Origin: Mactromeris polynyma
Lineage: Eukaryota; Mollusca; Bivalvia; Venerida; Mactridae
Length of the DNA: 64,000 nt
Direction of reading: 5' to 3'
Assembly: GCA_032209605.1 (NCBI GenBank)
Contig: JASFXZ010000001.1
Location: 5,518,001 to 5,582,000 of the forward strand
The stretch's first letter is position 1, and each line of letters opens with the position of its first letter. Positions 33,095 to 45,500 of the stretch are shown here, piece after piece. The position numbers and the translations under genes were made by a program. A model generated the notes under the pieces. That model ran no database searches. It was not told where the DNA came from and was given only the letters and a program-made list of their open reading frames with translations.

Positions 33095-34383
33095 AGGTAA
33101 ATTTACTTATATGTTTATTTTATATCAAATGATCTTAACTTTTGTTTAGAACATTTAATTTCAAAATATGTTTGCATTTAAACTTATATTATTTTACACT
33201 AATTTTGTGTTACTAATATATTGTTACACTAATCTCTAACTAGTGTCGAAATAAACAGGTATTGTTTGAACGGTAGTTTGCTACTTTGTGATTTTAATAT
33301 TACTATTCGTAATGACAGCATATTTGATCGATAAAATAAAACTGTTTTACAATATCGCAGATATTACATAAAAAGGCTTACATTAGTGTTCAGTTTAATA
33401 CGTGAGCTTCCTGAAAACAGCAAAAAGTCTTTGGCTCATGAGCATAATACATTTATTTAACCGGTAAATCGGTGCTGAATCTATCGGCAACATTTAAGAC
33501 AAATGTAGTGTTCAAAATAACTGTATTTCTTTCTTTTTTTAAATGAAGAACAAATAATATCATCAATGTCCCAGTTCAAGGCACAAATCGCAGACAAAAA
33601 ATATTTAAGCACGAATCAGTCTTTTAAATACCCGACTCTTTTTGTTTAAAATGTTAATGGAAAGGTTATCGGAAAAGAGATAAAACAATCGAAAGGATTT
33701 ATTATTCAAATATCTAATTCACGTTTTCATATAAAATTAGATATTTTAAACTTTTAAATATAAACGTGAATTAGAGAGTTTCCTTTTTAACGGTTAGATA
33801 TGTCTTTGTGGGTCTTTGCTTGGCGTTAAAACATTTTTACTTAAAAACTGCTTCCTAGATTTAAATAACATACCATACTCCCAGCAGTCGTTTATTTGCG
33901 AAACCCGATAACGGCGCGCATTTATATAAAGTAGTTCACAGGGAACAAGACGTGCACGATTTGCGACAGTACTTATTATTGGTCAGTTATTTTTATTTAT
34001 AGCTGTCACGTGATTCCTATAAAACTTAAACCTGGCTTAATGTGACGGTTTCCTAAAAATCCCATTATTCAAGGTATATACGAATAAATGTGATTGCGGA
34101 ATCTAAGACCAATCGTCAGCGACGATGGATTCGTAATATTCTGCTACACAGTGTTGCGGTAGGCGGTAATTTTGAGTTCCGATCCGGTCCAACACCGGTT
34201 TCATAAAATAATGTTACTGGTTGATTTGTTAATTAAAATTAACCCTGTTTAGCGTTGATATCAGAACTTTGCGACAAATTGTATATAGTGTAAGGAGCAG
34301 ATTAAATAACAACGATTGGATGATGCACTATATCATTAATTATAAGATCGATTTACAATGGATCCCAACTTTATTGAAACATA

Positions 34384-34700
34384 CGAGGGGTGATCAATAA
34401 ATACGCGGACTTTTCTTATAACTTTTGAATGTGTTGTGTGTGGAAACTCATATTTAATATACTCCATATTTTATCTTATTTCTACGATATTATGAACTTG
34501 TGTCTTATTATACACACAAATATTTTACAGTCAATCGAAAATGTACAACGAAATTTCGTTATTATTCTTTGGATACAACAAATGTCGTCATAACGTCTGT
34601 TTTCACACCCAGACTAATCGAAATTGTGAATAACGTTATAACGGAGCACGTTTGCATTAGAATATGCCACAAATTACCTCCAGAAGTGGTTCGATTTAGA
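34384..34700 (+). mobile_element. Decayed mariner-like element end
   Basis: ACGAGGGGTGATCAATAAAT and ACGCGGACTTTTCTTATAAC resemble mariner-type terminal sequences, followed by TGTGTGGAAACTC. No transposase frame is recovered. Confidence 0.4.
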
Positions 34701-35764
34701 CAGATTTTTCTGCATATAAGCATAAAGGATATATACGCATTCAGCGGAAATTGGGCCCCATTCACAATCACCAAAAGTATGTTTTTTCACAAAAATCAGG
34801 CTTAAAATTCACAATTCAGGCCACTTAATGTTTTCAGGTTTTTGTTTACGAATGTTGATCAATCTTACTAACAGTAGTTTTAACTGCTATATTTTAGATT
34901 AATACACTGCTAGCCTATAGTGTACTACATGAGTTCATGTAAATCAGTATCTTTTTATTTTAAGCCAAACTATGATATTCACAATTATGGGCAATTCGAT
35001 GCTATTTTCACAATTCTACGGGCCCCGGCCACATTCACAAAAAAGGTGGGGGAAAACACTGCCATTTTAAAAATACATTATTCATGCGTTTGAATACTTA
35101 AATATTTTCATTTTGAAGCAATGTTCGGATATTCCCATTGATAATGCAGCTACCTCTCAGTGCTTTGATTGCAACTGAGGACATTCTGTTAAATCGGACC
35201 CACTTTTATCATCACTGTGAATGCCGTCATTAGCTGGTTCATAACTAAATCAAAGACAATAATACGAGGATGTTATTATGCGCTGCGGTCAAAAATCGAA
35301 GTCTATTTACGGCTTTCCAGTGGTTTAACGCGGAATAATGGTGAATTATTGTCCGATAATCTTATTGAAACGATAGTTTTTTTGACACGGACTACTTTTT
35401 TCCAAATATATCGCCGTGAAGTGGCTCAAATGCAGTTCTCTCCCTTTGTTTGCATTGTAAGTAAAGCAGCAGTTGTCTCCCTTTTCATTTTACTTTTGTG
35501 ACATCTCCTACACTCGTCAAAAGGGACACCATTTATTGACAACGGAATTAACGATACTGACTACAACCTGATAATAAACACACAAGCTTTTGTGACAGTA
35601 CCTCACATTTTTGTCTTCAAATCACCTAGACGAAATAACGGTGTCGTAGTAAGATTTCTTTTTAGTTTATTAAACAAAGATGCGTCAATGCAACGACAAA
35701 TCTCGTGGTTCTCCAAACCGACTTACTAAAAAAGGTGCGTCGAAGTAAATGTCAACTCTTGCAT

Positions 35765-36090
35765 TTTTCGGCACAGCCGTACTAATATGGTCCTGCTATT
35801 TCCATATCAGTGTAGTGTAAACCAATCAAATCTTGAGTTAACCGTCAACTTGAAGGCAATTTCTCTTCAACCGAACAAAGTTTGTAACCTTGATGCGGAT
35901 TGGTTAAGCTTTCAATAAAGGATACGTTACCTTACCATAATCCACTCAATTTGGTGAATTTACCGAAATCCATTTTGGATCTGGAGTGACCACAGTAATC
36001 TTAACATATCGGCATTTATTTATGTTGTACAACAAATCTTAACCTTCAAATTTTAGCGACCATCTTTTTTCAAGATATTTCTTGTTTAAT
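35765..36090 (-). mobile_element. 310-bp dispersed element copy
   Basis: Plus strand runs TTTTTCGGCACAGCCGTACT ... GGATCTGGAGTGACC ... CGACCATCTTTTTTCAAGAT + ATTTCTTG. Full length, with modest divergence from the other copies. Confidence 0.75.
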
Positions 36091-36519
36091 TTAATTTCAA
36101 ATGAAAACACAGTCGTTTTATATAAAAAGTAATACAACTTTGTAAGAAAAACGATGCGAGAATGTAACAAACGAATATTATTTTGTCCGTCAATAAAAAA
36201 GGAAAGTGGCACGATCGAGATGGCTGTTACAGGATTCCGTACGTTTGCAATTTGATTTATGACATAGTTCTAAGACATTGCCATACTGTCGTGAAACTTT
36301 TTTAACTTATTAATAAAATGGTTGATCTACGTAATACGTGACTCAAAATTGATTAAGCTGGAAAGCCTTTCTGGATTTCGGAGCATTTTTAAGAGGACCA
36401 GTCTACTACGATATGGCAGCTAAGAGATGAGTGTAAGTTGTGTACGTATCATGATACGTGTAACTTAATGAAATCTTTTTACCAATTAACTACTGTCACG
36501 AGTTACTTCTATGTTTCAG

Positions 36520-36573
36520 ATGGAAAAGCAGATGATTTGGGTGATAGCAGCACTAACGTTGATGGTTGTCGCC
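36520..36573 (+). CDS. ZP-like gene exon 1 (signal peptide)
   Basis: Acceptor TATGTTTCAG ends immediately before the ATG; donor GTAAGA follows 18 codons. The ATG at the exon's first base means the 5' UTR lies in an upstream exon. Confidence 0.7.
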
Positions 36574-39500
36574 GTAAGATTTTGTTATTCTGTGACTACT
36601 CATATCACCACACAATTACTAAGTTAATGTCCTTTCCATTGTTAAAGGCATTTAAGCGATATATACATAACAATGTTTAAAATAAATTGCAACATAAACT
36701 TTCAATCCGATTTCAGGCGTTCAAACTTCTCAATGATTGAGAAGTTTGAACGCCTGAAATATACGCATTGATGATAGTGCGCTTCTAAATATACAGTTTT
36801 ATCTGCATTTATAGTAAATGAATCAACATTATGTTGTGTGCAGTAAAACCTTACTTAACGACCACCTCAACATTAAGAACACAATTTTCAAGTTCATTTT
36901 CACTGTTCACTGTCAAAATTACGACCAAAATTGTCAAGCCCATTTTTTACTGTTTTGCTCTTTATTCAACCTCAATATTAAAGACCACCTCAATATTGAG
37001 ACCAGTTTTCAAGGGGCCCAAGGGTTGTCTTATTATTGAGGTTTATATAGAAGTTATCAGTTCGACGGTTTTTATATTCAATATTACAACACTTATTCTT
37101 TGATTTCAGGTATCAGGACAAGGTGGGTATATCTATTTTATATCTAAAAACACTGTTGTAACTGAATCATTACAAGAATAAATAAGAGAATCATTTTAAT
37201 CCTTACTAAATTTATCATTTATCAGAAAGAATCGGTGATACATGATTGATATACAAACATTACTATATTTATACTGTGGAAGGTACGTCTTGTGTTTTCT
37301 ATTCTTTTTCGTAGATTTCATTTTGCATCGTAGAACCATTTATTGTACACTCTTCGTTTCTTTTCCTCGTAGACAAATATATAATACATCTTGTTAATAT
37401 ATTACTTTCGTTTCGTAGTAGACGTACTTTAAACATCTCACTTGCGTTCTTAAACACGTCATGGTTCTTAAGATTATATTTCTAAAATAGTTGTATGCTG
37501 TTGATATGACAACATATTCTGTATAGTACACATGATTTTATTTTAATAAACTGTTAAAAAACACTGTCGTATTAACTTTAAAAAGATATCTTGACGTAAT
37601 CAAAGATTCCAAATTCAGAACTGCTCTCGCCAGATTTCGGACACTCTTATCATGACTTATCTGTAGAACGGGGACGATATTTTAATATACATGTTTATAG
37701 AAATGACAGAATTTGTAAAAACTGTAATACAAAAATGGTGGAAAAGAAAATCATTTTCCATTAATTTGCTCAAAATACACTACGGTCAACTATTGAATAT
37801 ACATGTATTAAAAATACTATTACACATGGCCCACGAAACAGAAATTCTCTAACATCACTAATTAGGCCATATATAATATATATATTCTATGCTAATCACA
37901 CTGTTCTAACTTAATGCACATATCGTGTTGGAAATGATTTCTATTTGTTTTCATGATACATAGTTCCCACTTCTACAATATTTACCTCCCTTGTTCCCAC
38001 TTCTACAATATTTACCTCCCTTGTTCCCACATCTACAATATTTACCTCCCTTGTTCCCACATCTACAATATTTACCTCCCTTGTTCTTAACCATCAGCCA
38101 TTTTGATAGGCAAAACTGATAAGCCCTTATGTATAGGAGCTGGGAGTAATTTCCAAATATGTGATCATTGAGAAAATACCAAGAGAATTTGCATGTGGCA
38201 ACATCTTTTTCTTAAACTTTCTGAGCCATCTGCATATGATTATTTTTAAATCTGATTGGTTTATCATCGTTTACATTATATATTCCATATAAACTTCAAG
38301 GAAATTTACCTATCAAAATGGCCGACAATTCCGAACAAGGGAGGTAAATATTGTAGATGTTGGAACTATCTGTAGTTACATTCCAACAAGTGAAATTAGT
38401 ACGATTAAAACTTAAATTATTTACAACATAAAATGTGTGTAATTAATAATTTGAAAACCACCCGAAAAAATGGTTGCGTTATTGAGAAGTCAGACATCGA
38501 AACATGGCCCACTTTAATAAATTAACATTTACCTGTTTGCCAGTAACATAAGAATAAACGTGAACAGGAATTCGACACAAAGCATATGTACTGTGACGTT
38601 TTTTTGGGCTTTTACACCGATGTTGTTGGTATTACATGCATTCATATCCGTTTAACAGGGATTCTATGTCAGGATTTTCAATGAAAGAATTGCTCCCATT
38701 TGTTCAAAATTGGTGAGAGATTTACAATTTCAGTGAGATTTTAATGAGAAATGGATAACGCGATAATAAAACAATGCTGAACAGTAATTTTATTCATATT
38801 AATGAAACACTTGTGTATTGATATAAACTGATGCTGCATTGTTATTTAAACTGATTATGTTACAATGCTTATGGCAGACGATGTCTTCTCATCTCATTAC
38901 TGTGCATCACTTCAGATAGTATAGACGCTTATAAAATACAGTGTGTAAAAGCTCGTAAACACAGACTCATCCGGGATGCACAAACGCTTGAAAACAATTG
39001 AGCGAAAAGGCACAAAATACGCAACTTGCGAGCATTTGTGTGTTTTCAATGAGATTAGACGATATTTTGTGAGAGGTATCTCAAAAATCGCTTGCTAGAA
39101 TTATCCCTGTTTTAATCTAATTAGTCACAAGTTTCACTGATATCTGATAAAAGTGTTATCTTTCCTCAGGGGTGGCTGGGGGAGGGGGTGGACCCTTATC
39201 ATGCCCCAGTTATGTGTATATTACATGTTAATGAGTTTTTCACAATAAACTGATTTCAAGAATCTATATTAATGTCTTCTGTGAATTATTCCGTAAATCT
39301 AGTTTGAATAGTATTTTTTTAAATTTTGCATTAACGTAATATCATGACAACTAATTGCTATGTGATGTGTCGTCAATCGCTTGTTTCAAATGATTTTATA
39401 CTGATAATTACCAACTTTATTTACTATTATTCAATAACACATTAAGGAATATATGTGTGTCTACAAAGTTTTATTGCTATCTATTCCGTTTAAAATTGTT

Positions 39501-42500
39501 GTCCATGATAAAAATTTGTTTTGACGATACAATAAAGAAGTATTATCTGTTCAGAAGGTTTTGTACTTTTATCAGCTCGTAACTTATACATGTCTTGCAG
39601 GTGGTGCACTAAATGTAACTCAGTCGTGTCAAATATTGGATGGCGGTGTAGTGCAAATAACAGTGACATTAGAACAGCCACCACCGCCATCTGATCTAAT
39701 ACAATTAGTAGCCGTCGTACGAGAAACCAACGGCCAGTTTCATATTCCTGGTGGAATGTGGTGCGAGTCAGCACAAAATGGCGATTCCGCCGTATTGTCG
39801 GTAAAAGCAGACTTTGCCAATGAATATCAACTCGACCCGCTTGTAGCTGCTAAGGATTGTGCGTTGTCGTTCGACTTGGTTTGTATACAATTTACATACT
39901 TCCCAAGACATGTTTTAATCAATAGAACAACAGGCCAACACATTAACTCCTCGATTACCTTTTAACCCCAACCTGGTTTTAATCACAACCTACTTTTTTG
40001 TCAATATTTGAATTACTGTTATACGCCCTATAAGGGTATTTTTTTATTCCTTTATAATGGTGTTACTTATACTCGTACAAGACACTGTTTTACGCTTAGT
40101 GGAATATGGGAGTATTCCAGATAATTATGAAGTTGAGAAAAAAATGTATTTACGACTTTTATTGGGACTTAACGTCTGGTATATTTGAACTCAGGTTTTC
40201 TTTACTCGAAACAATTTCAGGATACCGTGAGCATGTTCGTTTTACCAACTACGAGTATTGATGTTTACACGGCTTTTTACCCTTTAATATCAGTGAGTTG
40301 CAACACAACGGGTCCACCACAAAATATCGCCAACGAATTTCCGATTACGTAAGTATAATTTTAATAATTGAAAATATGAGTTTCGGCAGGTACAATACAC
40401 TCAGTATATAATGTCAGTATATGGTATCACGTTTCCTATACACTCAGTATATAATGTCAGTATATGGTATCACGTTTCCTATACACTCAGTATATAATGT
40501 CAGTATATGGTATCACGTTTCCTATTAATGTTGCAGCGCCGCTTAAATGGAGCGTGACATTGAGTTTTTGCTCCTCGAAGTCCAATGCTGCTGACTTCAT
40601 CATGTGTCTGGGTTTTAGTAGCAGTGTTTAAATTCGATAAGCCTAACATTATCATAATAATCAAAGTACTCAAAGTACCATTTTAAAGTGATTTTGGACA
40701 GCTTTTTTTACCTCAATTCCAACTGATTCATTTATGATATTAAAAATCAAAAGATCAACAATAAATAATAAACACAAATAGTAGAACTAGTTGTATGCCA
40801 TTTAATCAGTTTAAATATCGATAGATATTTAATGTTTAAATTCGGGGATGCTGACATCTTAAGGTACAACCATGACAATTTACTTAAAAAACACTAGCCC
40901 ACACTAAAATTCTAATTTCCATACAAATAACATGAAATATAAATTCTGTAAATGATGAAATTTGCTAATCTGAAACATGAAAGCGCACATGTTTAACAAT
41001 TTTAATTTCAAGTTATAAAAGGTATAAAACTGACAATACTTTGACAGCATCCATAGCCAAACTAAAACATGTAAAAATCGAACAATAACAGCAAAATAAT
41101 CAAAACAAACATTGATCGGTTTAATAGTCTTATGGTAGGCCTATCTATAGCATGAAAGTGTTTCACACTAGGTCTATCTATAGCATGAAAGTGGCTCACA
41201 CTAGGTCTATCTATAGCAGGAAAGTGTTTCACACTAGGTCTATCTATAGCAGGAAAGTGTTTCACACTAGGTCTATCTATAGCATGAACGTGTTTCACAC
41301 TAGGTCTATCTATAGCATGAAAGTGTTTCACACTAGGTCTATCTATAGCATGAACGTGTTTCACACTAGGTATATCTATAGCATGAACGTGTTTCACACT
41401 AGGTCTATCTATAGCATGAACGTGTTTCACACTAGGTCTATCTATAGCATGAAAGTGTTTCACACTAGGTCTATCTATAGCATGAACGTGTTTCACACTA
41501 GGTCTATCTATAGCATGAACGTGTTTCACACTAGGTCTATCTATAGCATGAACGTGTTTCACACTAGGTCTATCTATAGCATGAACGTGTTTCACACTTG
41601 GTCTATCTATAGCAGGAAAGTGTTTCACACTAGGTCTATCTATAGCATGAACGTGTTTCACACTAGGTCTATCTATAGCATGAACGTGTTTCACACTAGG
41701 TCTATCTATAGCATGAACGTGTTTCACACTAGGTCTATCTATAGCATGAAAGTGTTTCACACTAGGCCTATCTATAGCATGAAAGTGTTTCACACTAGGC
41801 CTATCTATAGCATGAAAGTGTTTCACACTAGGTCTATCTATAGCATGAACGTGTTTCACACTAGGTCTATCTATAGCATGAACGTGTTTCACACTAGGTC
41901 TATCTATAGCATGAACGTGTTTCACACTAGGTCTATCTATAGCATGAACATGTTTCACGCTAGGTCTATCTATAGCATGAACGTGTTTCACACTAGGTCT
42001 ATCTATAGCATGAACGTGTTTCACACTAGGTCTATCTATAGCATGAAAGTGTTTCACACTAGGTATGTTGTACGCTGCTTTATATGATTTACAATCACTG
42101 GAATTTCTATTCATTAAAAAGATCTATATCGGCATTTACGTCTGTAAAAAGAAACAATAACGGGAGCCGACTAGAAAACCGTAAACCCGCGAAAGAAAAT
42201 GAGATGTTAAAGATACGAAAACTCAGTTGGCATAATAATATTTACAATCACTGGAATTAAATTAAATATTAAATACATATTAAATGTTTACATGTTAAAA
42301 TTAAATTATATTTTGTTAATGTTGATTTATTACTTTGTTGTTGTTTGAATACCACATTGTAAAAAAGCTACACCTGTAGTTTATCGTGATATCTTCATGA
42401 AATAAAGATATTATTACAATTATTATAATTATTATATACGGACTTATAAACAATTAATCCGCATTCTACACAGCGGAACTTCTGATTTCCTAGCTCGGCC

Positions 42501-45500
42501 TATTGTTGGGTAGCTTACTCTATCGTCCGCTAGACAAAGTCTGTAAGATTGCTGTCGGTATTGAATCTTCACGTCACATGCAGACGTCTTCTAGATACAA
42601 ATACCTTTTAGCTGTCAAAATGCACTTTTCCACGGAGAAGTCAAATGGGAAAATAAACTTGCCCATACCAAAAATGTACGATTCGGGGAACTCGGACAAT
42701 TAATTTTCGCAAGCCTGATTACTTTGCCGATTTTTCAATCCCCTACAAACATAACACCTGGATCATTTTATCACGACAGTATAGTGCGGTTTTATTAACC
42801 GCGAACGTATGAATACACTGAACAAAATTTCAAAACGTCGACGCACTTGGTATTTCGTCGAAATATAAGAACAGAAACAAATGTACACGTTTGCGCCTAT
42901 TGAACAGACGGGCAACCAGAAATATTAATAAAAAGTGGTCAATAATACAAAAAGTATATTTTTTATAATTGTTTTCCAAATTCTATTTGAATCGATTAAT
43001 TAATTTATCAAGTTATACCTGTCGAATCGGAGTACCAGCATCAATCATACCGACAGCCCTGGCGCGTTCTTCAGTGGTCATTCTCCCAATCTTTTCTGTT
43101 TTTCGTGTTGGACATACAACGTGGATTGCATTGCAATGAAAATCACCACTTACTACACAGTACAAGTGACATCTTGCCAAAACTTGAAAATCGTACTCAC
43201 CGTCACGCGTGATCAAACATGACGATAAATAGCTATTTTCTTTGTGAAAGTCGATAGAGTACTATGTTTAATACTAGAATGCCAAAATTTAAGTCGGCAT
43301 ATACAACCTTTTTCTTAAATTTGTATTTTATTACATGGATGTTTAGAAAATTTGTTCAGTGTATTTATTACTTGGAGGATTACATTTCAAAATAGATGCA
43401 TTGAAAGGACTCGGCGCAAAAGTACGCTCTTTTCTGGGGATATTATAAGAACTGAGAAATGTATACTCTGTCACTAATTTTGGCTGATAAAATTTATCAC
43501 AATATTTAATATTGTGGCACATTAATATCTGTAAAAAATTTCTATGAATAAATGCATTCAATGAAATACGTAAAACCCAAGATTTATATTTAAAACTGAT
43601 TCTCGAAGACAGTTAAGAAGGTTTTTGAATCTGACTGTATTGAATTTCTTGGACTGTATATTTATGGAGTATGAATGGGTGTAAAGGGGGGCAAAATCCC
43701 AGCGCGGCGTGGGAACAAAGGATGATGATTATTGTATATAATCACCTTCGATAAACGTGTGTTCTAAGTATAACTACTAATGTGTAATTTCAGTTCATTT
43801 TGCGAACAGTCGGTGATTGAAAAATCTTAAAGAAATACTTGCAATGGTATTCAGCTATTAAAAACGATCAATACAATGTACAAGAACATGCATGTGCTGT
43901 TGTTGTATGCAGTAATAATGCATTTGAAAACATAATATTTTCTTTCACTTCAGTGACTTCGATAGTCTACCTACACAACTACCGACTGATGCAACGCTCC
44001 CTACCCTGGACTGCGTCTTTATTGATGAAGATAGAACTGTAATAACAAGCATACAATTTGGAAAAACATTTGAAATTAAATGTACTTCCACAACAGGTGA
44101 CGAACAAGCAGGTTTCGCTATTTCAAACTTTATATTGGCAAGCAACCTTCAAGGGACAGGACGTACTGTCACGTTATTTGATGACAATGGGTAAGATTGT
44201 TTTCATCAAATGCCTGTTATGGTAACAACACCAGAAATATTGACATGCTTGAAGCGTTGTCCGTGTGATCGATACAGATTTACGCTAACTCTGCGCCTCC
44301 TATCGTAAAATAATTTTTTTATTATCATTATAACTATTAACATACGGCTCAGCTGGGTAAAATCTAGTGGCACGGCAAAAATTTTATTTAACATATTTGT
44401 TCCCAATGTCAAATCCCTGCACTACATAATTCGGAGGTTATGGTATGTTTCCATTTGCAGATGTGTGGATAGAAACCACCCACATTTTCAAGCTTTCACA
44501 GACCCTGAGGACCCATTGCTCAAAACTTTGGATTTCGTAGACAGTGTTCCCTACGATCCGTTGGAGATTTACGAATTTAATGATACCTCTATATTATCAC
44601 TGGAATACACCGTGGGTAAGACCTAACTTTGAAGTAACACATGTCTGTATTCGCGTATGTTTTGCGCATTTTTGTGTATTGACGGCATAACTCTATGGTC
44701 TGAAATATAAGTATTCATCAAACAGTCTGGATTAAATAGCTATACAATAGAGTGTCGTTGCCTATACGATATATTAACGAGCCGCTCGGCCAAACGGTTT
44801 ATCGTGTAAACAACCACACAAGTGTCAGACTCGTTGACACCCATCCTCGGTACCTAGGCCATTCATAACATTATGTATTATTTGTCATACATTTTCAGGT
44901 CCAATACTCGGCCATATGCTAATCCCAGATCGACCGAATACGAACAATGATCCAACATTGGTTTTAATGTTTGATTATGCGTTTACCTGTGGATACGTCC
45001 ACGAGCTAATGTGCGCGGACCAAGAGGTAAATCCACAAAACAGTGTCATATCTTTATAAATATAAGGTATCGTCAAAATAACTACATTCTAACGTGTTGT
45101 GCTTATTGCAAACTTAAGTATTTTTAGTTCCATTTAATACTCAATACTCTGGACATCTAATGGTGTTTGATCTAATTATAGATTTTAGTCTTTAATTTGG
45201 AATGAGGTACATGTATTTTAACTAGACTTGGTACTTATTTAGAAAGGAAGGTTGAAATTGCCGTTGTGGCCGCTGTGGTCAAGGTCACATTAAAGAAGGA
45301 TATATAGTTTGCGTCCCTATACTATGAATCTGGGGTGGTATTCACGAAACATCTTAAGGTTAAGATTTTCCTTAAAAGAAATATTTTCCTTAATATCATG
45401 AGGATTTTTCTTGAATATTTAGAAAATACTTAAGTGGTATTCACTAAATGTCTTATCCGAAGATTTTCCTTATAAATGGCTATTCATTCTTTAAAAGATA

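Noticed and set aside
41062..42114. 350-codon minus-strand frame with HAIDRPSVKHV repeats
   Set aside because: Explained by the 33-bp minisatellite; the flanking residues show no domain and the opposite strand is equally open.
43343..43561. Minus-strand frame with FYQPKLVTEYTFLSSYN
   Set aside because: Looks more protein-like than average, but no family, splice context or repeats support it; left unannotated.
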